From a virus, in the IMG/VR virus record IMGVR_UViG_3300033064_002024, positions 1-36,514 of that record: a stretch of 36,514 nt of DNA; one strand, given 5' to 3'. The translations under genes and the position numbers were made by a program. Shown here in pieces: positions 28,633-36,514 of the stretch. Position 1 is the first letter of the stretch. Each line of letters starts with the position of its first letter. The notes below the pieces were generated by a model that saw only the letters and a list, made by a program, of their open reading frames with translations, made no database searches and was not told the DNA's origin.

Positions 28633-29268
28633 TTAAACCCCCTGGTCTGAACGCCACCGGTCCATAGCTTGCTGATGCCGGGCTTGCTGCCCACTAGCCG
28701 CACCGGACGAACTCGGCTTGTTAAAGTATTGGAAAGGCTGGCCGAAAGCCGTCAGACCACGCCGGGCCATCGGACCCATGCCGCCCGAGATAGCCGAACC
28801 ACCGCTACCCTGGCCCTGCGACATCGCGGAGATCAGGTTCGCGAACATACCCATATCAGGCCCTTGATCGGTCTTACGCTCCATCGCCCCGGCCTTCTGC
28901 ATGGCGACTCGCTCACCCAATTCCTGAGTAGCGGACTCACCCTCTCGTGCGATGCCCCGGCTCATGGCCGACCCAATCGTGGTACCGCCGAGACCGCGTG
29001 AGGTTAAATCCTGGGCGGTCGAAGCCTGTTGCTGGGCGGTCTGTTCCTGAATACGGGCTCGGCCGGTCTCGCCGAGACCCTCGAACTGGCCCAGCATTTC
29101 CTGATAGCGGGCTTCATTGGCCGCGTTGGCCGCGTCCTGGGCCTCTTGCATTTGGGCGATGATGTCCTGTACATCGCCACCACCGCCGGTTAGCCTGAGA
29201 TGTTCTTGTTTCTGTTTCCATCTGGTCATCAAACTCGAAGCCGCCCCCGCACCTGCGATTGCTGACAT
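28633..29268 (-). CDS. Small internal virion protein (211 aa)
   Basis: The start at 29268 lies 10 nt after the fibre gene, with AGGAG as binding site. The protein is alanine-, glycine- and glutamine-rich (SAIAGAGAASSLMTRWKQKQ, then IIAQMQEAQDAANAANEARY), with a helical middle and a glycine/serine-rich C-terminus (SQGQGSGGSAISGGMGPM). It has no cysteines or membrane spans. Its composition and place beside two other large leftward genes fit a small internal core or scaffolding-like protein injected with the DNA. Family not recognised. Confidence 0.65.
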   Translation of the reverse strand: MSAIAGAGAASSLMTRWKQKQEHLRLTGGGGDVQDIIAQMQEAQDAANAANEARYQEMLGQFEGLGETGRARIQEQTAQQQASTAQDLTSRGLGGTTIGSAMSRGIAREGESATQELGERVAMQKAGAMERKTDQGPDMGMFANLISAMSQGQGSGGSAISGGMGPMARRGLTAFGQPFQYFNKPSSSGAASGQQARHQQAMDRWRSDQGV

Positions 29269-29278
29269 TTCCTGCTCC

Positions 29279-31477
29279 TTATGGTACTGTTGTCACACCG
29301 GTCAGTATGCCACCGGCAAAGGTCATGGTCGCGATTTCGCCCGATCCACCGCCACCGAAAGTATAGGTGGCCGACAGACCAGCAACGCTGTTCATGCTGT
29401 AGCCAACGGTCGTATTGATTCGCACAAGGGCGTTCATCAAGTTGGTATCCAGCCTCATTTTTTCTACGTTGTTCACACGATGCGTTGCGTATGCCCCAGT
29501 GGCACAGTTAAAGTAGGTGTACCCAGTGGCGGACTGTTGGAAACCGTAGTTCGACGAGGTCGTTAAATCGTGGTGGCTGAACCTGGCCACATCGGCCGCA
29601 CCCCCGCCGATAAGGCACCGCCCGAAGTAGCAACTTACATCCGTGTCTTTGGCTACATCGAGAGCACCGGTCGCGGTGACGGTTCCATCGGCGTTCACGG
29701 TTAGTTTAGCCGCGTTGTTAATCGCGAGAATCAACGGCTGGCCCGCCGCTGCGTTTACCACGGTTCTCCCGGCGGCAGATTGGACCAGGGCGAACTGGCC
29801 CGCACCACCCATGTCGTAATGACTAAACCAAGCGTAGTCATTGATGGTGCCGTATCCTACTCTCGCCCGACCAAAAATGGACTGGGTATCCGTGTCGGCC
29901 CCAGCGGATACGCCAACAGCGGCACCGGTCCAGTCGATATGCTTATTAACAACATAGTCGGCCAGAGCATCGTGACTAAGGGTACCCTCGAAGTTCGCGA
30001 AGGTGATCTTATTCTGGTGCGGGGTGTCGGTTAGATCGTGGAAGGGAATCCAGTCCCCGGCAGCGATGGTATCGGTTGTTAGACTAACAATGTCTAGCGT
30101 GAGTATCCGGCTAGCCGCGAGGGTACCCCCGCCCGATATACCCAAGTTGCCACTAATGGTGACCGTTGTATGGTCAATGTGGTCATTACCGTCATAGTTG
30201 TTTAGAGCATCATGGTTGATCTCACTCTCTTTTGCCTGTACCACACCAGCGGCAATAGAGAGTCCGTTACCAATCGAGGTCCAAGTCAGGTTCGCACCAT
30301 CACCCCCAGAGGTCAGGAATGTATTGACCGCACCAAGGGCGATCTCTGTGAACTCATGCTCATTCGTCATAAAGACTTTGTTGGACCCCTGAGTGTGACT
30401 CTCCAAAGCATGAGTTTCGGCATGGTGGTCGTTCGCACTCACATCAGAGATGCTGTCGTGGCTGATGTCGCTGGTTAGATTGTGAGTATTAGCCAGGTTG
30501 TCGTGATCCAGGGTTCCCTCGAAATTCGCAAAGGTAAGTTTGTTCGGAGCATCGGTTAGGTCGTGGAAGGGAACCCAATCATCAGCAGCGATGATATCGG
30601 TTGTTAAACCAAGGATGTCCAGGGCAAACGAACGATTGGCTGCGATGGTACCCCCACCTGAGATGCCCACACCTGCCGTGAGGGTGACGCCCGTATGGTC
30701 GATATGCTCGTTGCCGTCGTAGTTGTTCAGGGCATTGTGATCGACATTTGCCTCGGTCACGTACAGACCATTGGCGTTATGGGCGAGACCCTCACCAGCC
30801 CAGAGCTTCACTTGCAACTGCCCACCGACGATCTCCAGCCCGCCTACCCCCGCACCACACGGGACGTAATCGACGGCAAACGTCCTATTCGCGGTGATGT
30901 CACCACCACCAGTCAGGCCGTCACCTGTTGTGATAGTCACGCCCGAATGGGCGACATGCTGATCGGCAACGTAGTTAGTCAGAGTATCATGGTCGATATC
31001 GGTGGTCAAGTTGTGAGCATTGGCCAGATTGTTGTGATCCAGGGTCGCCTCGAAGTCAGAGAATGCAATCTTATTTGGGGCATCGGTTAGGTCGTGGAAG
31101 GGAACCCAGTCCCCGGCAGCGATGGTGTCCGTCGTTAAACCAAGGATATCCAGGTCAAATGTCCGACTGGCTGCGATGGTACCGCCACCCGAGAGACCGA
31201 TCCCAGCCGTAAGAGTGACGCCGGAATGAGCCACATGCTCATCGGCAACAAAATCGACGAAGCTATTGTGACTCAACAGGTAGATATTCACCGGAGAAGT
31301 AATCAACACATCCCCAAAAGTACCCAGACCCGTCGTGGTTATGTTCTGTGCTCCGAGGTCGATGTCGTAGACCGCCCCAGCGTAGGGAACGTACAGGTTC
31401 CCCAGGTTGCCTATCGCCCGACGTAGCCGAGCCGGTTGTCTTGGTACACGATCTTGTTGTGCTGCGTTGGTGGTCAT
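29279..31477 (-). CDS. Repeat-rich tail fibre protein (732 aa)
   Basis: The start at 31477 overlaps the previous stop as TAATG. The N-terminal 60 residues may attach to the tail. A repeated beta-rich module follows, with elements such as HIDHTGVTLTAGVGISGGGT, LDILGLTTDTIAAGDWVPF and HDLTDAPNKI, present about four times between residues 70 and 520. The histidine-aspartate pairs (DHDxLxNY, HIDH) are typical of trimeric phage fibres that bind metal. The C-terminal 200 residues (SGEIATMTFAGGILTGVTTV) may be the receptor-binding tip. The DNA repeats at roughly 530-nt intervals. Confidence 0.85.
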   Translation of the reverse strand: MTTNAAQQDRVPRQPARLRRAIGNLGNLYVPYAGAVYDIDLGAQNITTTGLGTFGDVLITSPVNIYLLSHNSFVDFVADEHVAHSGVTLTAGIGLSGGGTIAASRTFDLDILGLTTDTIAAGDWVPFHDLTDAPNKIAFSDFEATLDHNNLANAHNLTTDIDHDTLTNYVADQHVAHSGVTITTGDGLTGGGDITANRTFAVDYVPCGAGVGGLEIVGGQLQVKLWAGEGLAHNANGLYVTEANVDHNALNNYDGNEHIDHTGVTLTAGVGISGGGTIAANRSFALDILGLTTDIIAADDWVPFHDLTDAPNKLTFANFEGTLDHDNLANTHNLTSDISHDSISDVSANDHHAETHALESHTQGSNKVFMTNEHEFTEIALGAVNTFLTSGGDGANLTWTSIGNGLSIAAGVVQAKESEINHDALNNYDGNDHIDHTTVTISGNLGISGGGTLAASRILTLDIVSLTTDTIAAGDWIPFHDLTDTPHQNKITFANFEGTLSHDALADYVVNKHIDWTGAAVGVSAGADTDTQSIFGRARVGYGTINDYAWFSHYDMGGAGQFALVQSAAGRTVVNAAAGQPLILAINNAAKLTVNADGTVTATGALDVAKDTDVSCYFGRCLIGGGAADVARFSHHDLTTSSNYGFQQSATGYTYFNCATGAYATHRVNNVEKMRLDTNLMNALVRINTTVGYSMNSVAGLSATYTFGGGGSGEIATMTFAGGILTGVTTVP

Positions 31478-33846
31478 TATAGTTGACGCTTTCGAGTTCG
31501 ACCAACCGCCTCGGCGAATACTATCAGGTTTTCAAGTGCCCACGTTTCATCGTCGGTTGTGTTCGAGAGTTTGATCGCGATCGCATTCCCGGTCACGCGG
31601 CTTAGAACCTGGGTCCGCCCGGCCGACAACTCCCGTGCGAACCGGATCGAGGCCGACTCAATCGCCCCCTGAGCCGTGTCCTCGGCGTAAGCGGTCAGCA
31701 GTACGTCGCTGGATGCAGCATCTAGGATCGCGACGATCCGGTTAATCCGGGTATTTTGCAGGATTCCCCCGGCCATGATCGGGGCGAAGTAAACATATGA
31801 GTTGATGGCGGTGCCGTCATCATCGTCAGCATCGGGGTCGATCTTGCGAATGTAACCGTCCCATCCGCTAAGTAATACGGCGTTGTCATCAGGGCCGTAA
31901 CCACCGAATGATAGTGTTGCGGTCGGCCCGTGTGCGTCGGGGAATGACAGCTTCCAAAAACTGTCCGTTCGTTCGTCCCAGTAGTAGTGTGTCGTACTCC
32001 CGGAAGCCTGGGGCCGTACAAAAATGTACAAGCCGTGCCGCATGTTATCCCATTCTAAACGAATGGTATTGGTAGTAAGGTCAATGGCCTTGAAAGTTTG
32101 ATCCAGACGACTCCGCGAGATAGGCTCGGGGACTCCACCCGGTTGCACACGCCAGAGTGTCCCCGCCCCGAAAAAGTAGAACACACCGTTGGGATCGAAC
32201 GTATAGGCTTCCGGACCTACGATGCCCGTTTGATAACTTACATTGTCTATCACCCCACCAGCGGCCGGGTCACCCCGCATGAGCCACAGCGTATGATCGC
32301 CCCCAATGAACATGAGATCGTCGGAATACGGGGCGAGACAGGTGACGATATCCGCACATTTTCCAGCGTCGGCACTGGTCCCCGCAACCGCCATTGTCGC
32401 GGAAAGTGTAGCCCCGTAGTCCCAATTGAGGGGGTCACCCGCAGCGGACATGAACCAGTTCTGGGGATCGGTGTCCAACCCGGCCAATGCAATCCGCCCA
32501 CGATATAGGGTCATAATGCGACACCCTACGCTCGCCAGTTGAATGTTCCCGTCCGCCGTATCATCAACGAGGGACTGTCGCACTGTGAGAGTTGTCGTTG
32601 GGGCACTGTAATCGAACACGGAAACACTGTATACCCCATCATTCGCGGTTGAACCGGAGATTTTGATATGGTCATTTACTCCGATTATACCCGTGAGATC
32701 GCCGGTGTACGTGAACGTCTTCGCCCCGGAAGTGGCCGAGGCGACCGCGTATGTTGCACCGTCACTAGGGGCATCGCATGGTAAAACATGATCCGTGACG
32801 CTCGCCGTCCAGGCACTTACGGTCTCGGTTGACATAGTGAGAAGTTTGTAGTTGGATGCGTTCCCATCACAAAAATACATATTACCGAATGCTGCCTCAG
32901 CGGCTACAACACCGGTGGTTGTTACCGCGTCCGTACCGCCCGTTGCCAAATGGGGAACCGCACCTATCTCCCCCAGGTAAACGTCCCCGCCGGACACGGC
33001 AACCAAACTGGAAATCCTACGGGACTCTGGGACATCTTTCCCGGTTATCGCGAGATCGGCGAAAGTGAGGTTAGCCCCTCCTTCCCAATTCGCGTTGCGG
33101 CTTACTCCGACTCCGGAGTACTCGTCGTACACATCGCCCATGGTTACCGTGGTTACTTCCTGGTATCCAGTTCCGCCGAAACGAGCATCGGTCATGGATG
33201 CAATTATGGTTCCGTCTTCCGCCACGTCAATGTCAAGTGTTACTCCCTCTAGCAGCAATGTTCTGAATAAAACCTGATTGCCTGTATCATCGTAATCCAC
33301 TTCTGTGGAAGTTCCGTCCGAATCATTACGATACAGATAGGTCGCAAAACTCGCTGATCCTGCGGTTTGCTGTATGAGGAATCTTGCGACAAAGAACTCT
33401 TTGTTGTACGCGGGATTAGCCCGAAGAACAATTCCAAAATTATAGTTCGCCACTACATCCGCGGTCTTCAGTTCCAGACTGATCTTGTAGTCACCGGAGA
33501 AACTGTAGTCTCGCCCGGTGAAGTTGTACATGGGGGCTTCAGCCACGGGTGCATCTGGATACTCGGTCCAGAGAGGACCGGTGACTGCGACAGTCGCAGA
33601 GGAAAACTCATTTATGTCCATCGCGGTAATAGCAGTCATTTGCTGCGGAGCATTCGCCCCATTGTGCAAGGCCGAGTAATACTTGCTCAAACCCCATCGT
33701 TGTCCGCCACGGACACGATTATCAATGGGGTCAAAGGGTAGGACGTTCAGAGCGTCAGGTGAGGTTCCCTCTGGCTGTCTCCCGTGTCCCCAGCCCTCGT
33801 TGAGACCCTTGATGGGAAAAGGAAGTTCTATGGGCTGTGCAGGCAT
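31477..33846 (-). CDS. Tail tubular protein B-like, tail nozzle protein (789 aa)
   Basis: GAGGT precedes the start at 33846. The N-terminus PFPIKGLNEGWGHGRQPEGT then NVLPFDPIDNRVRGGQRWGL is typical of the T7 gp12-like / P22 gp10-like stabilisation family, where it leads into a beta-propeller of short strands. Later segments (FIGGDHTLWLMRGDP, VFYFFGAGTLWRVQPGG, WDERTDSFWKLSFP) fit propeller blades. An insertion near residues 100-290 (GDYKISLELKTADVV, GVTLDIDVAEDGTIIAS) looks like a lectin/concanavalin-type jelly roll. It likely forms the tail tube end below the adaptor. Confidence 0.85.
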   Translation of the reverse strand: MPAQPIELPFPIKGLNEGWGHGRQPEGTSPDALNVLPFDPIDNRVRGGQRWGLSKYYSALHNGANAPQQMTAITAMDINEFSSATVAVTGPLWTEYPDAPVAEAPMYNFTGRDYSFSGDYKISLELKTADVVANYNFGIVLRANPAYNKEFFVARFLIQQTAGSASFATYLYRNDSDGTSTEVDYDDTGNQVLFRTLLLEGVTLDIDVAEDGTIIASMTDARFGGTGYQEVTTVTMGDVYDEYSGVGVSRNANWEGGANLTFADLAITGKDVPESRRISSLVAVSGGDVYLGEIGAVPHLATGGTDAVTTTGVVAAEAAFGNMYFCDGNASNYKLLTMSTETVSAWTASVTDHVLPCDAPSDGATYAVASATSGAKTFTYTGDLTGIIGVNDHIKISGSTANDGVYSVSVFDYSAPTTTLTVRQSLVDDTADGNIQLASVGCRIMTLYRGRIALAGLDTDPQNWFMSAAGDPLNWDYGATLSATMAVAGTSADAGKCADIVTCLAPYSDDLMFIGGDHTLWLMRGDPAAGGVIDNVSYQTGIVGPEAYTFDPNGVFYFFGAGTLWRVQPGGVPEPISRSRLDQTFKAIDLTTNTIRLEWDNMRHGLYIFVRPQASGSTTHYYWDERTDSFWKLSFPDAHGPTATLSFGGYGPDDNAVLLSGWDGYIRKIDPDADDDDGTAINSYVYFAPIMAGGILQNTRINRIVAILDAASSDVLLTAYAEDTAQGAIESASIRFARELSAGRTQVLSRVTGNAIAIKLSNTTDDETWALENLIVFAEAVGRTRKRQL

Positions 33847-33862
33847 AGTATTACCTCGTAAA

Positions 33863-33892
33863 GGGTATATCAGGAATCGAACCCGTATACCC
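33863..33892 (-). other. tRNA T-arm plus acceptor-stem-like minihelix
   Basis: On the minus strand GGGTATA pairs with TATACCC (7 bp), and the 16 nt between them are CGGG TTCGATT CCTG A, a T-arm with a consensus TTCGATT loop. It is the tRNA half that EF-Tu, RNase P and the CCA-adding enzyme recognise, without D and anticodon arms. It lies in the 53-nt gap between two virion genes. It could also serve as a weak terminator, as TTT follows. Confidence 0.5.
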
Positions 33893-33899
33893 GTGAAGA

Positions 33900-34469
33900 T
33901 TACCCGAGATCGCGGTGGCGGTCGTCGTCGTTGTACGCGGCGAAGTCACCTGAGTAAATCAGGTCGATACCGAGCAGGATAAGCTCGGTGCCACCGCTGT
34001 TGTTGGCGTCCAGCGTCAGCTTGACGTGATCGCCCGGCTGATAGCCACTGGCACTAAGATCAAGCACACCCTCGCGGACCAGGGCACCAGTTGACGCAAC
34101 GGCCGTCTCAGCCACAGCCGTTCGCACCGTATTGTCCACGGCAGCACCCGCCCGGTAGAGGGCCTGGGCCGTGGTGACGCCCATATCCGTCGTGTCGGCG
34201 GCGTCGGCGGCGGGCACCAGATGGAGACGCAGGGCACAAAGATCGAGGCCCTGATCGTAGTCCATCGGGAGGGTAAAGTCGAGGAAGGCGGTCTCGCCGT
34301 CGTCAAACTGGATACCCTCCGTGACAATCGTAGGAACATCGCCCGTCTTGAGCGGCATGAAATCGTTTGACGCCCGGATATGGGCTTGCAGAGGCAGCGG
34401 AACCTCCCGGAGGAATTTGTCCCCGGTGATGATGCCGTTACATGCTGAAAGAAAGTTACCAGCATTCAC
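33900..34469 (-). CDS. Hypothetical virion protein, beta-rich (189 aa)
   Basis: An AAGGAG site lies just upstream of the start at 34469. The protein begins MNAGNFLSACNGIITGDKF and then alternates short hydrophobic strands with glycine turns (VTEGIQFDDGETAFLDFTLP, DHVKLTLDANNSGGTELILL), giving a jelly-roll appearance. No membrane segment is present. It lies between the adaptor and tail tube B-like genes, so it is likely a minor head-tail or decoration protein. It belongs to no family I can name. Confidence 0.65.
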   Translation of the reverse strand: MNAGNFLSACNGIITGDKFLREVPLPLQAHIRASNDFMPLKTGDVPTIVTEGIQFDDGETAFLDFTLPMDYDQGLDLCALRLHLVPAADAADTTDMGVTTAQALYRAGAAVDNTVRTAVAETAVASTGALVREGVLDLSASGYQPGDHVKLTLDANNSGGTELILLGIDLIYSGDFAAYNDDDRHRDLG

Positions 34470-34480
34470 GATGAAGCTCC

Positions 34481-35677
34481 TTATGAGATTGTTACGTCTG
34501 GTCGTTGCATCGAATCACGCCAGTCTCTACGACCGGCCGTGTGTTTCAGGCTCCCCAAACGCCGGGGGGCGGCTCGGTTGTTGATACGATACGCGGCGAG
34601 CAACGCGATGCCCCGGTAGTATTCTGTACGTCCTGCCGGTACATCCTCGCCCTGCATTTCGGCGTATGAGGCACACGCGGCTTTAACCGCCTCATCGTAA
34701 AGTGCCCCAGCCGGGTGCATATCGGTAGCCGCTGTCAGTTCCGTGAAATACAACTGATACGGAAATTCAAGCGTGTGGGTACTGCCGGGAATCGGGTAAA
34801 CAATCATCTCCCAACGCCGGGCAACGTCCTCCATTTTACGGATCGCTGCTATCGTCGGGTCACCCGAATGCGTGGCTGTGTTTTCCCGTAGTCTTCGGAC
34901 CTGTCCCTCACTCACCCAACCAACAGAGGCACCCACGTTTGATCCTGCGGCGTGGGTGATCGGTCCAAGATACTCACCACCGAAGGCACTCGGTAAAGTG
35001 TAATTGCCATCAGCGGTCACAGTCACCGTGGCTCCGTCAGCCTCGCCGCTGGCGTCTCCGGTGACAACTGCGATGAGTGTACTGGTGACGCTGGAGATCA
35101 CGTAATTATGCTCAACTGTAACGGTATCTCCATCGGCCTCACCACTGGCATCACCCTCAAGGGTGACTGTCGTAGTGTCAGTATACCCAATGATCGTGTA
35201 ACTTTCCCCGGTAGCGGTGAAGGTCACAGTTTGCTCGACCATCGTAGCCGTGAAGATCGCGTCATCCACGTCCAGGGTGGTCGTATCTGCTGCGGAGTCG
35301 TAGGTCGGCACCCCGTCTGCGGTACTCGTGACCGTAAACGCGAGATCGTGCCCGACCATTGTATCGCGGAACATACGTGTGTGAACTGTCACGGTACTCG
35401 CCGTGACGAAAACAGGTGCTCCGTTGGCCGTAGAAGTAGCCGTGGGCCACAGGACGAGAGAGGCAGTAGGTTGCTGAAAACGCCAACCCTCCGCAGGGGC
35501 ATCAGCTAGAAACATTCTGATACCGCCATTGACGTAATCGTTGACCGTTGCCAACGTAGGAACGTCAATGGGAGCCTGGGCTACCTCATCACCCGCCGCA
35601 CCGTAATAGCCTACTCCAAGTTGCACGGCGAGGGCGATCTGCAACTCTGAAAATGTGAGGGCATGTTCGCTGATGAT
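34481..35677 (-). CDS. Head-tail adaptor / tail tubular protein A-like, probable ATC start (398 aa)
   Basis: The N-terminal pattern ALTFSELQIALAVQLGVGYY, then VNDYVNGGIRMFL, and the C-terminal AAIRKMEDVARRWEMIVYP and YDEAVKAACASYAEMQG are typical of the gp11-like adaptor or tail tubular A family. A beta-rich insert of tandem repeats (GDASGEADGDTVTV and GDASGEADGATVTV) fills residues about 170-230. The frame has no ATG: the only canonical start, TTG 35644, lacks a binding site and would cut the conserved N-terminus. ATC at 35677 has AAGGAGG 5 nt upstream and overlaps the HNH stop as TAATC. The start is therefore an inference. Confidence 0.72.
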   Translation of the reverse strand: MISEHALTFSELQIALAVQLGVGYYGAAGDEVAQAPIDVPTLATVNDYVNGGIRMFLADAPAEGWRFQQPTASLVLWPTATSTANGAPVFVTASTVTVHTRMFRDTMVGHDLAFTVTSTADGVPTYDSAADTTTLDVDDAIFTATMVEQTVTFTATGESYTIIGYTDTTTVTLEGDASGEADGDTVTVEHNYVISSVTSTLIAVVTGDASGEADGATVTVTADGNYTLPSAFGGEYLGPITHAAGSNVGASVGWVSEGQVRRLRENTATHSGDPTIAAIRKMEDVARRWEMIVYPIPGSTHTLEFPYQLYFTELTAATDMHPAGALYDEAVKAACASYAEMQGEDVPAGRTEYYRGIALLAAYRINNRAAPRRLGSLKHTAGRRDWRDSMQRPDVTIS

Positions 35678-36183
35678 TAGACCCTCCTTAGGTAAGAGAT
35701 TGCGGCTTGAAGACGTACCGGATCGTCACATGCCATACCGAGCATACTGTTGCACCGGTAGCACAATAAACCCCGAACTTTTCCCGTCTCATGGTCATGG
35801 TCAACATGGAAGCGTTTCTTGAAATCCATTTGAGGCCGGCCACAGATCGCACAGCAACCGTTTTGATCCCCAAACATTTCCGTCCATTGTTCCGGGGTTA
35901 TACCAAAAATACGTTTCAGGGCGTAACGACGGTGGAGTTCGCGATGTTCGATATCGTATTTCTTCTTCGCTGCTCGGATACGTTCCGGGTTTCTTCGGGC
36001 GTAATCCTGAGCACGTTTTTGATGCCTTTTCCTGTGCTTTCGATAGTGTTTTCGCTGTCGCTCCGAAGCACACTGTCTGCAAAGAGACGCTAACCCATCG
36101 CTTTTTTGTTGATCGTTGTTAAACTCCGAAGGAGGTTTTGTCCGTTTGCAAACCGAACAATGTTTCAAGGCGTGCTCAGACAT
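35677..36183 (-). CDS. HNH endonuclease, endonuclease VII type, second copy (168 aa)
   Basis: The start at 36183 overlaps the previous gene by 8 nt. The N-terminus has a zinc knuckle CSVCKRTKPPSEFNND with CRQC; a very basic linker follows (QRKHYRKHRKRHQKRAQDY), and the HNH core is CAIC (111-114), VDHDHETGKVRG (127-138), CYRCN (141-145) and MLGMACDDP. The C-terminal 40 residues are almost the same as in the gene at 6254, and 34 of 35 nt match at 35771-35805. Its insertion between two virion genes is typical of a homing endonuclease. Its stop overlaps the start of the next gene. Confidence 0.88.
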   Translation of the reverse strand: MSEHALKHCSVCKRTKPPSEFNNDQQKSDGLASLCRQCASERQRKHYRKHRKRHQKRAQDYARRNPERIRAAKKKYDIEHRELHRRYALKRIFGITPEQWTEMFGDQNGCCAICGRPQMDFKKRFHVDHDHETGKVRGLLCYRCNSMLGMACDDPVRLQAAISYLRRV

Positions 36184-36391
36184 CGTACATCCCTCCTTCG
36201 TCCAAGGGGCGGGCTTCCATTCCCGTCCCTATATCGCTAACTTTTTGTGGCTCCTCACTATCCAAATCCATTAAGAGTTGCTGGAGCATTTTCAGAGCAC
36301 CGCCGCACCCGTTTGCATTGGCTACAAGCTGTGCCTGCTGGGCCTCTATTACCCTCATGCGTTCCAGCAATAGTTCTTTAGTGAGGACCAT
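36176..36391 (-). CDS. Small helical virion-region protein (71 aa)
   Basis: AAGGGA lies before the start at 36391. The protein (MVLTKELLLERMRVIEAQQA, then LVANANGCGGALKMLQQLL) is almost entirely helical with coiled-coil spacing. A similar QLxANANAxxGAxxxL pattern is seen, to my memory, in small phage proteins next to capsid genes. It may assist assembly. The last 8 nt overlap the HNH gene, so its C-terminus could have been altered by the insertion. Confidence 0.65.
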   Translation of the reverse strand: MVLTKELLLERMRVIEAQQAQLVANANGCGGALKMLQQLLMDLDSEEPQKVSDIGTGMEARPLDEGGMYDV

Positions 36392-36400
36392 TGTTGTCCC

Positions 36401-36514
36401 TTACGGGCTGATCTGCAACATGAGGAACGGGGCACCCTGAGCCGCACCCGCACCACGGGACAGCACGAATCCGACATGCTGTGACAACGGGGTTTCACCG
36501 TCGTTGTAGATATG
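36401..36514 (-). CDS. C-terminal fragment of a virion protein, possibly the major capsid protein
   Basis: The frame enters at the right edge and ends at TAA 36401-36403 after 37 residues (HIYNDGETPLSQHVGFVLS, then a glycine/alanine-rich stretch ending FLMLQISP). The reading frame is open across the visible part and ends 10 nt before the next gene. Gene order in T7-like phages puts the major capsid protein immediately upstream of the adaptor region, which is the only reason to suspect capsid. Identity is unproved because the N-terminus lies outside the window. Confidence 0.5.
   Translation of the reverse strand, partial: HIYNDGETPLSQHVGFVLSRGAGAAQGAPFLMLQISP

Noticed and set aside
29780-31426. 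Several plus-strand frames opposite the tail fibre gene
   Set aside because: They recur with the fibre repeats and reflect antisense reading of the repeated modules.
1-36514. Circular or complete genome
   Set aside because: Joining the two ends does not continue the reading frames of the two edge genes, and essential genes such as terminase and portal are absent.
1-36514. CRISPR array, insertion sequence, retron or diversity-generating retroelement
   Set aside because: No regularly spaced identical repeats with unique spacers, no transposase, and no reverse transcriptase motif were found.

Overview
The window reads as part of the genome of a double-stranded DNA tailed phage with a podovirus-like (short-tailed, T7-style) particle. 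Genes are packed tightly with ATGA and TAATG stop/start overlaps, purine-rich ribosome binding sites precede most of them, and there is no ribosomal or metabolic host gene. The host cannot be named; Shine-Dalgarno sites and sigma70-type promoters only indicate a bacterium. No integrase, lysis enzyme, terminase, portal or RNA polymerase gene is visible, so both ends of the genome lie outside the window.

Layout. (1) 1-690: a leftward operon of four very small genes under a good sigma70 promoter (654-682). (2) 690-2463: a divergent control region, then a rightward operon of six small genes closed by a strong intrinsic terminator (2437-2463). (3) 2464-3697: about 1.2 kb without genes, AT-rich in its middle and full of inverted, direct and tandem repeats. 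It is the best candidate for a replication origin or regulatory hub. (4) 3698-9352: a long rightward run of small accessory genes, many with zinc-ribbon cysteine pairs, plus an endonuclease VII-type HNH gene and a promoter with a highly structured untranslated leader (6894-7202). (5) 9363-19202: replication and recombination. It holds a tRNA-like element without an anticodon arm, a family A DNA polymerase, a VRR-NUC nuclease, a Cas4/RecB-like nuclease, a Sak4-like ATPase, a GroES homologue, an SSB-like protein with a DIPF tail, and a TOPRIM primase-SF3 helicase. (6) 19199-23262: nucleotide metabolism (dATP/dGTP pyrophosphohydrolase fused to a DUF4406 domain, MazG-like protein), a metallophosphoesterase, and lipoprotein and membrane genes. 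(7) 36514-23237, leftward: the virion module (capsid-region fragment, small protein, HNH insertion, adaptor, tail tube B-like protein, repeat-rich fibre, internal virion proteins and a giant ejection protein), converging on the rightward genes at 23237-23262.

How it fits together: polymerase, primase-helicase, SSB-like protein, Sak4-like ATPase and two PD-(D/E)XK nucleases form a self-sufficient replication-recombination set. The phage GroES would help fold capsid or other client proteins with host GroEL. The nucleotide enzymes adjust dNTP pools. The most unusual items are two truncated tRNA-like elements that both keep the acceptor-plus-T-arm half, a 206-nt dual-coding overlap at 14597-14802, a likely ATC start codon beside a homing-type HNH gene, a structured leader with competing hairpins, the repeat-dense non-coding region, and paralogous 22-residue membrane peptides.
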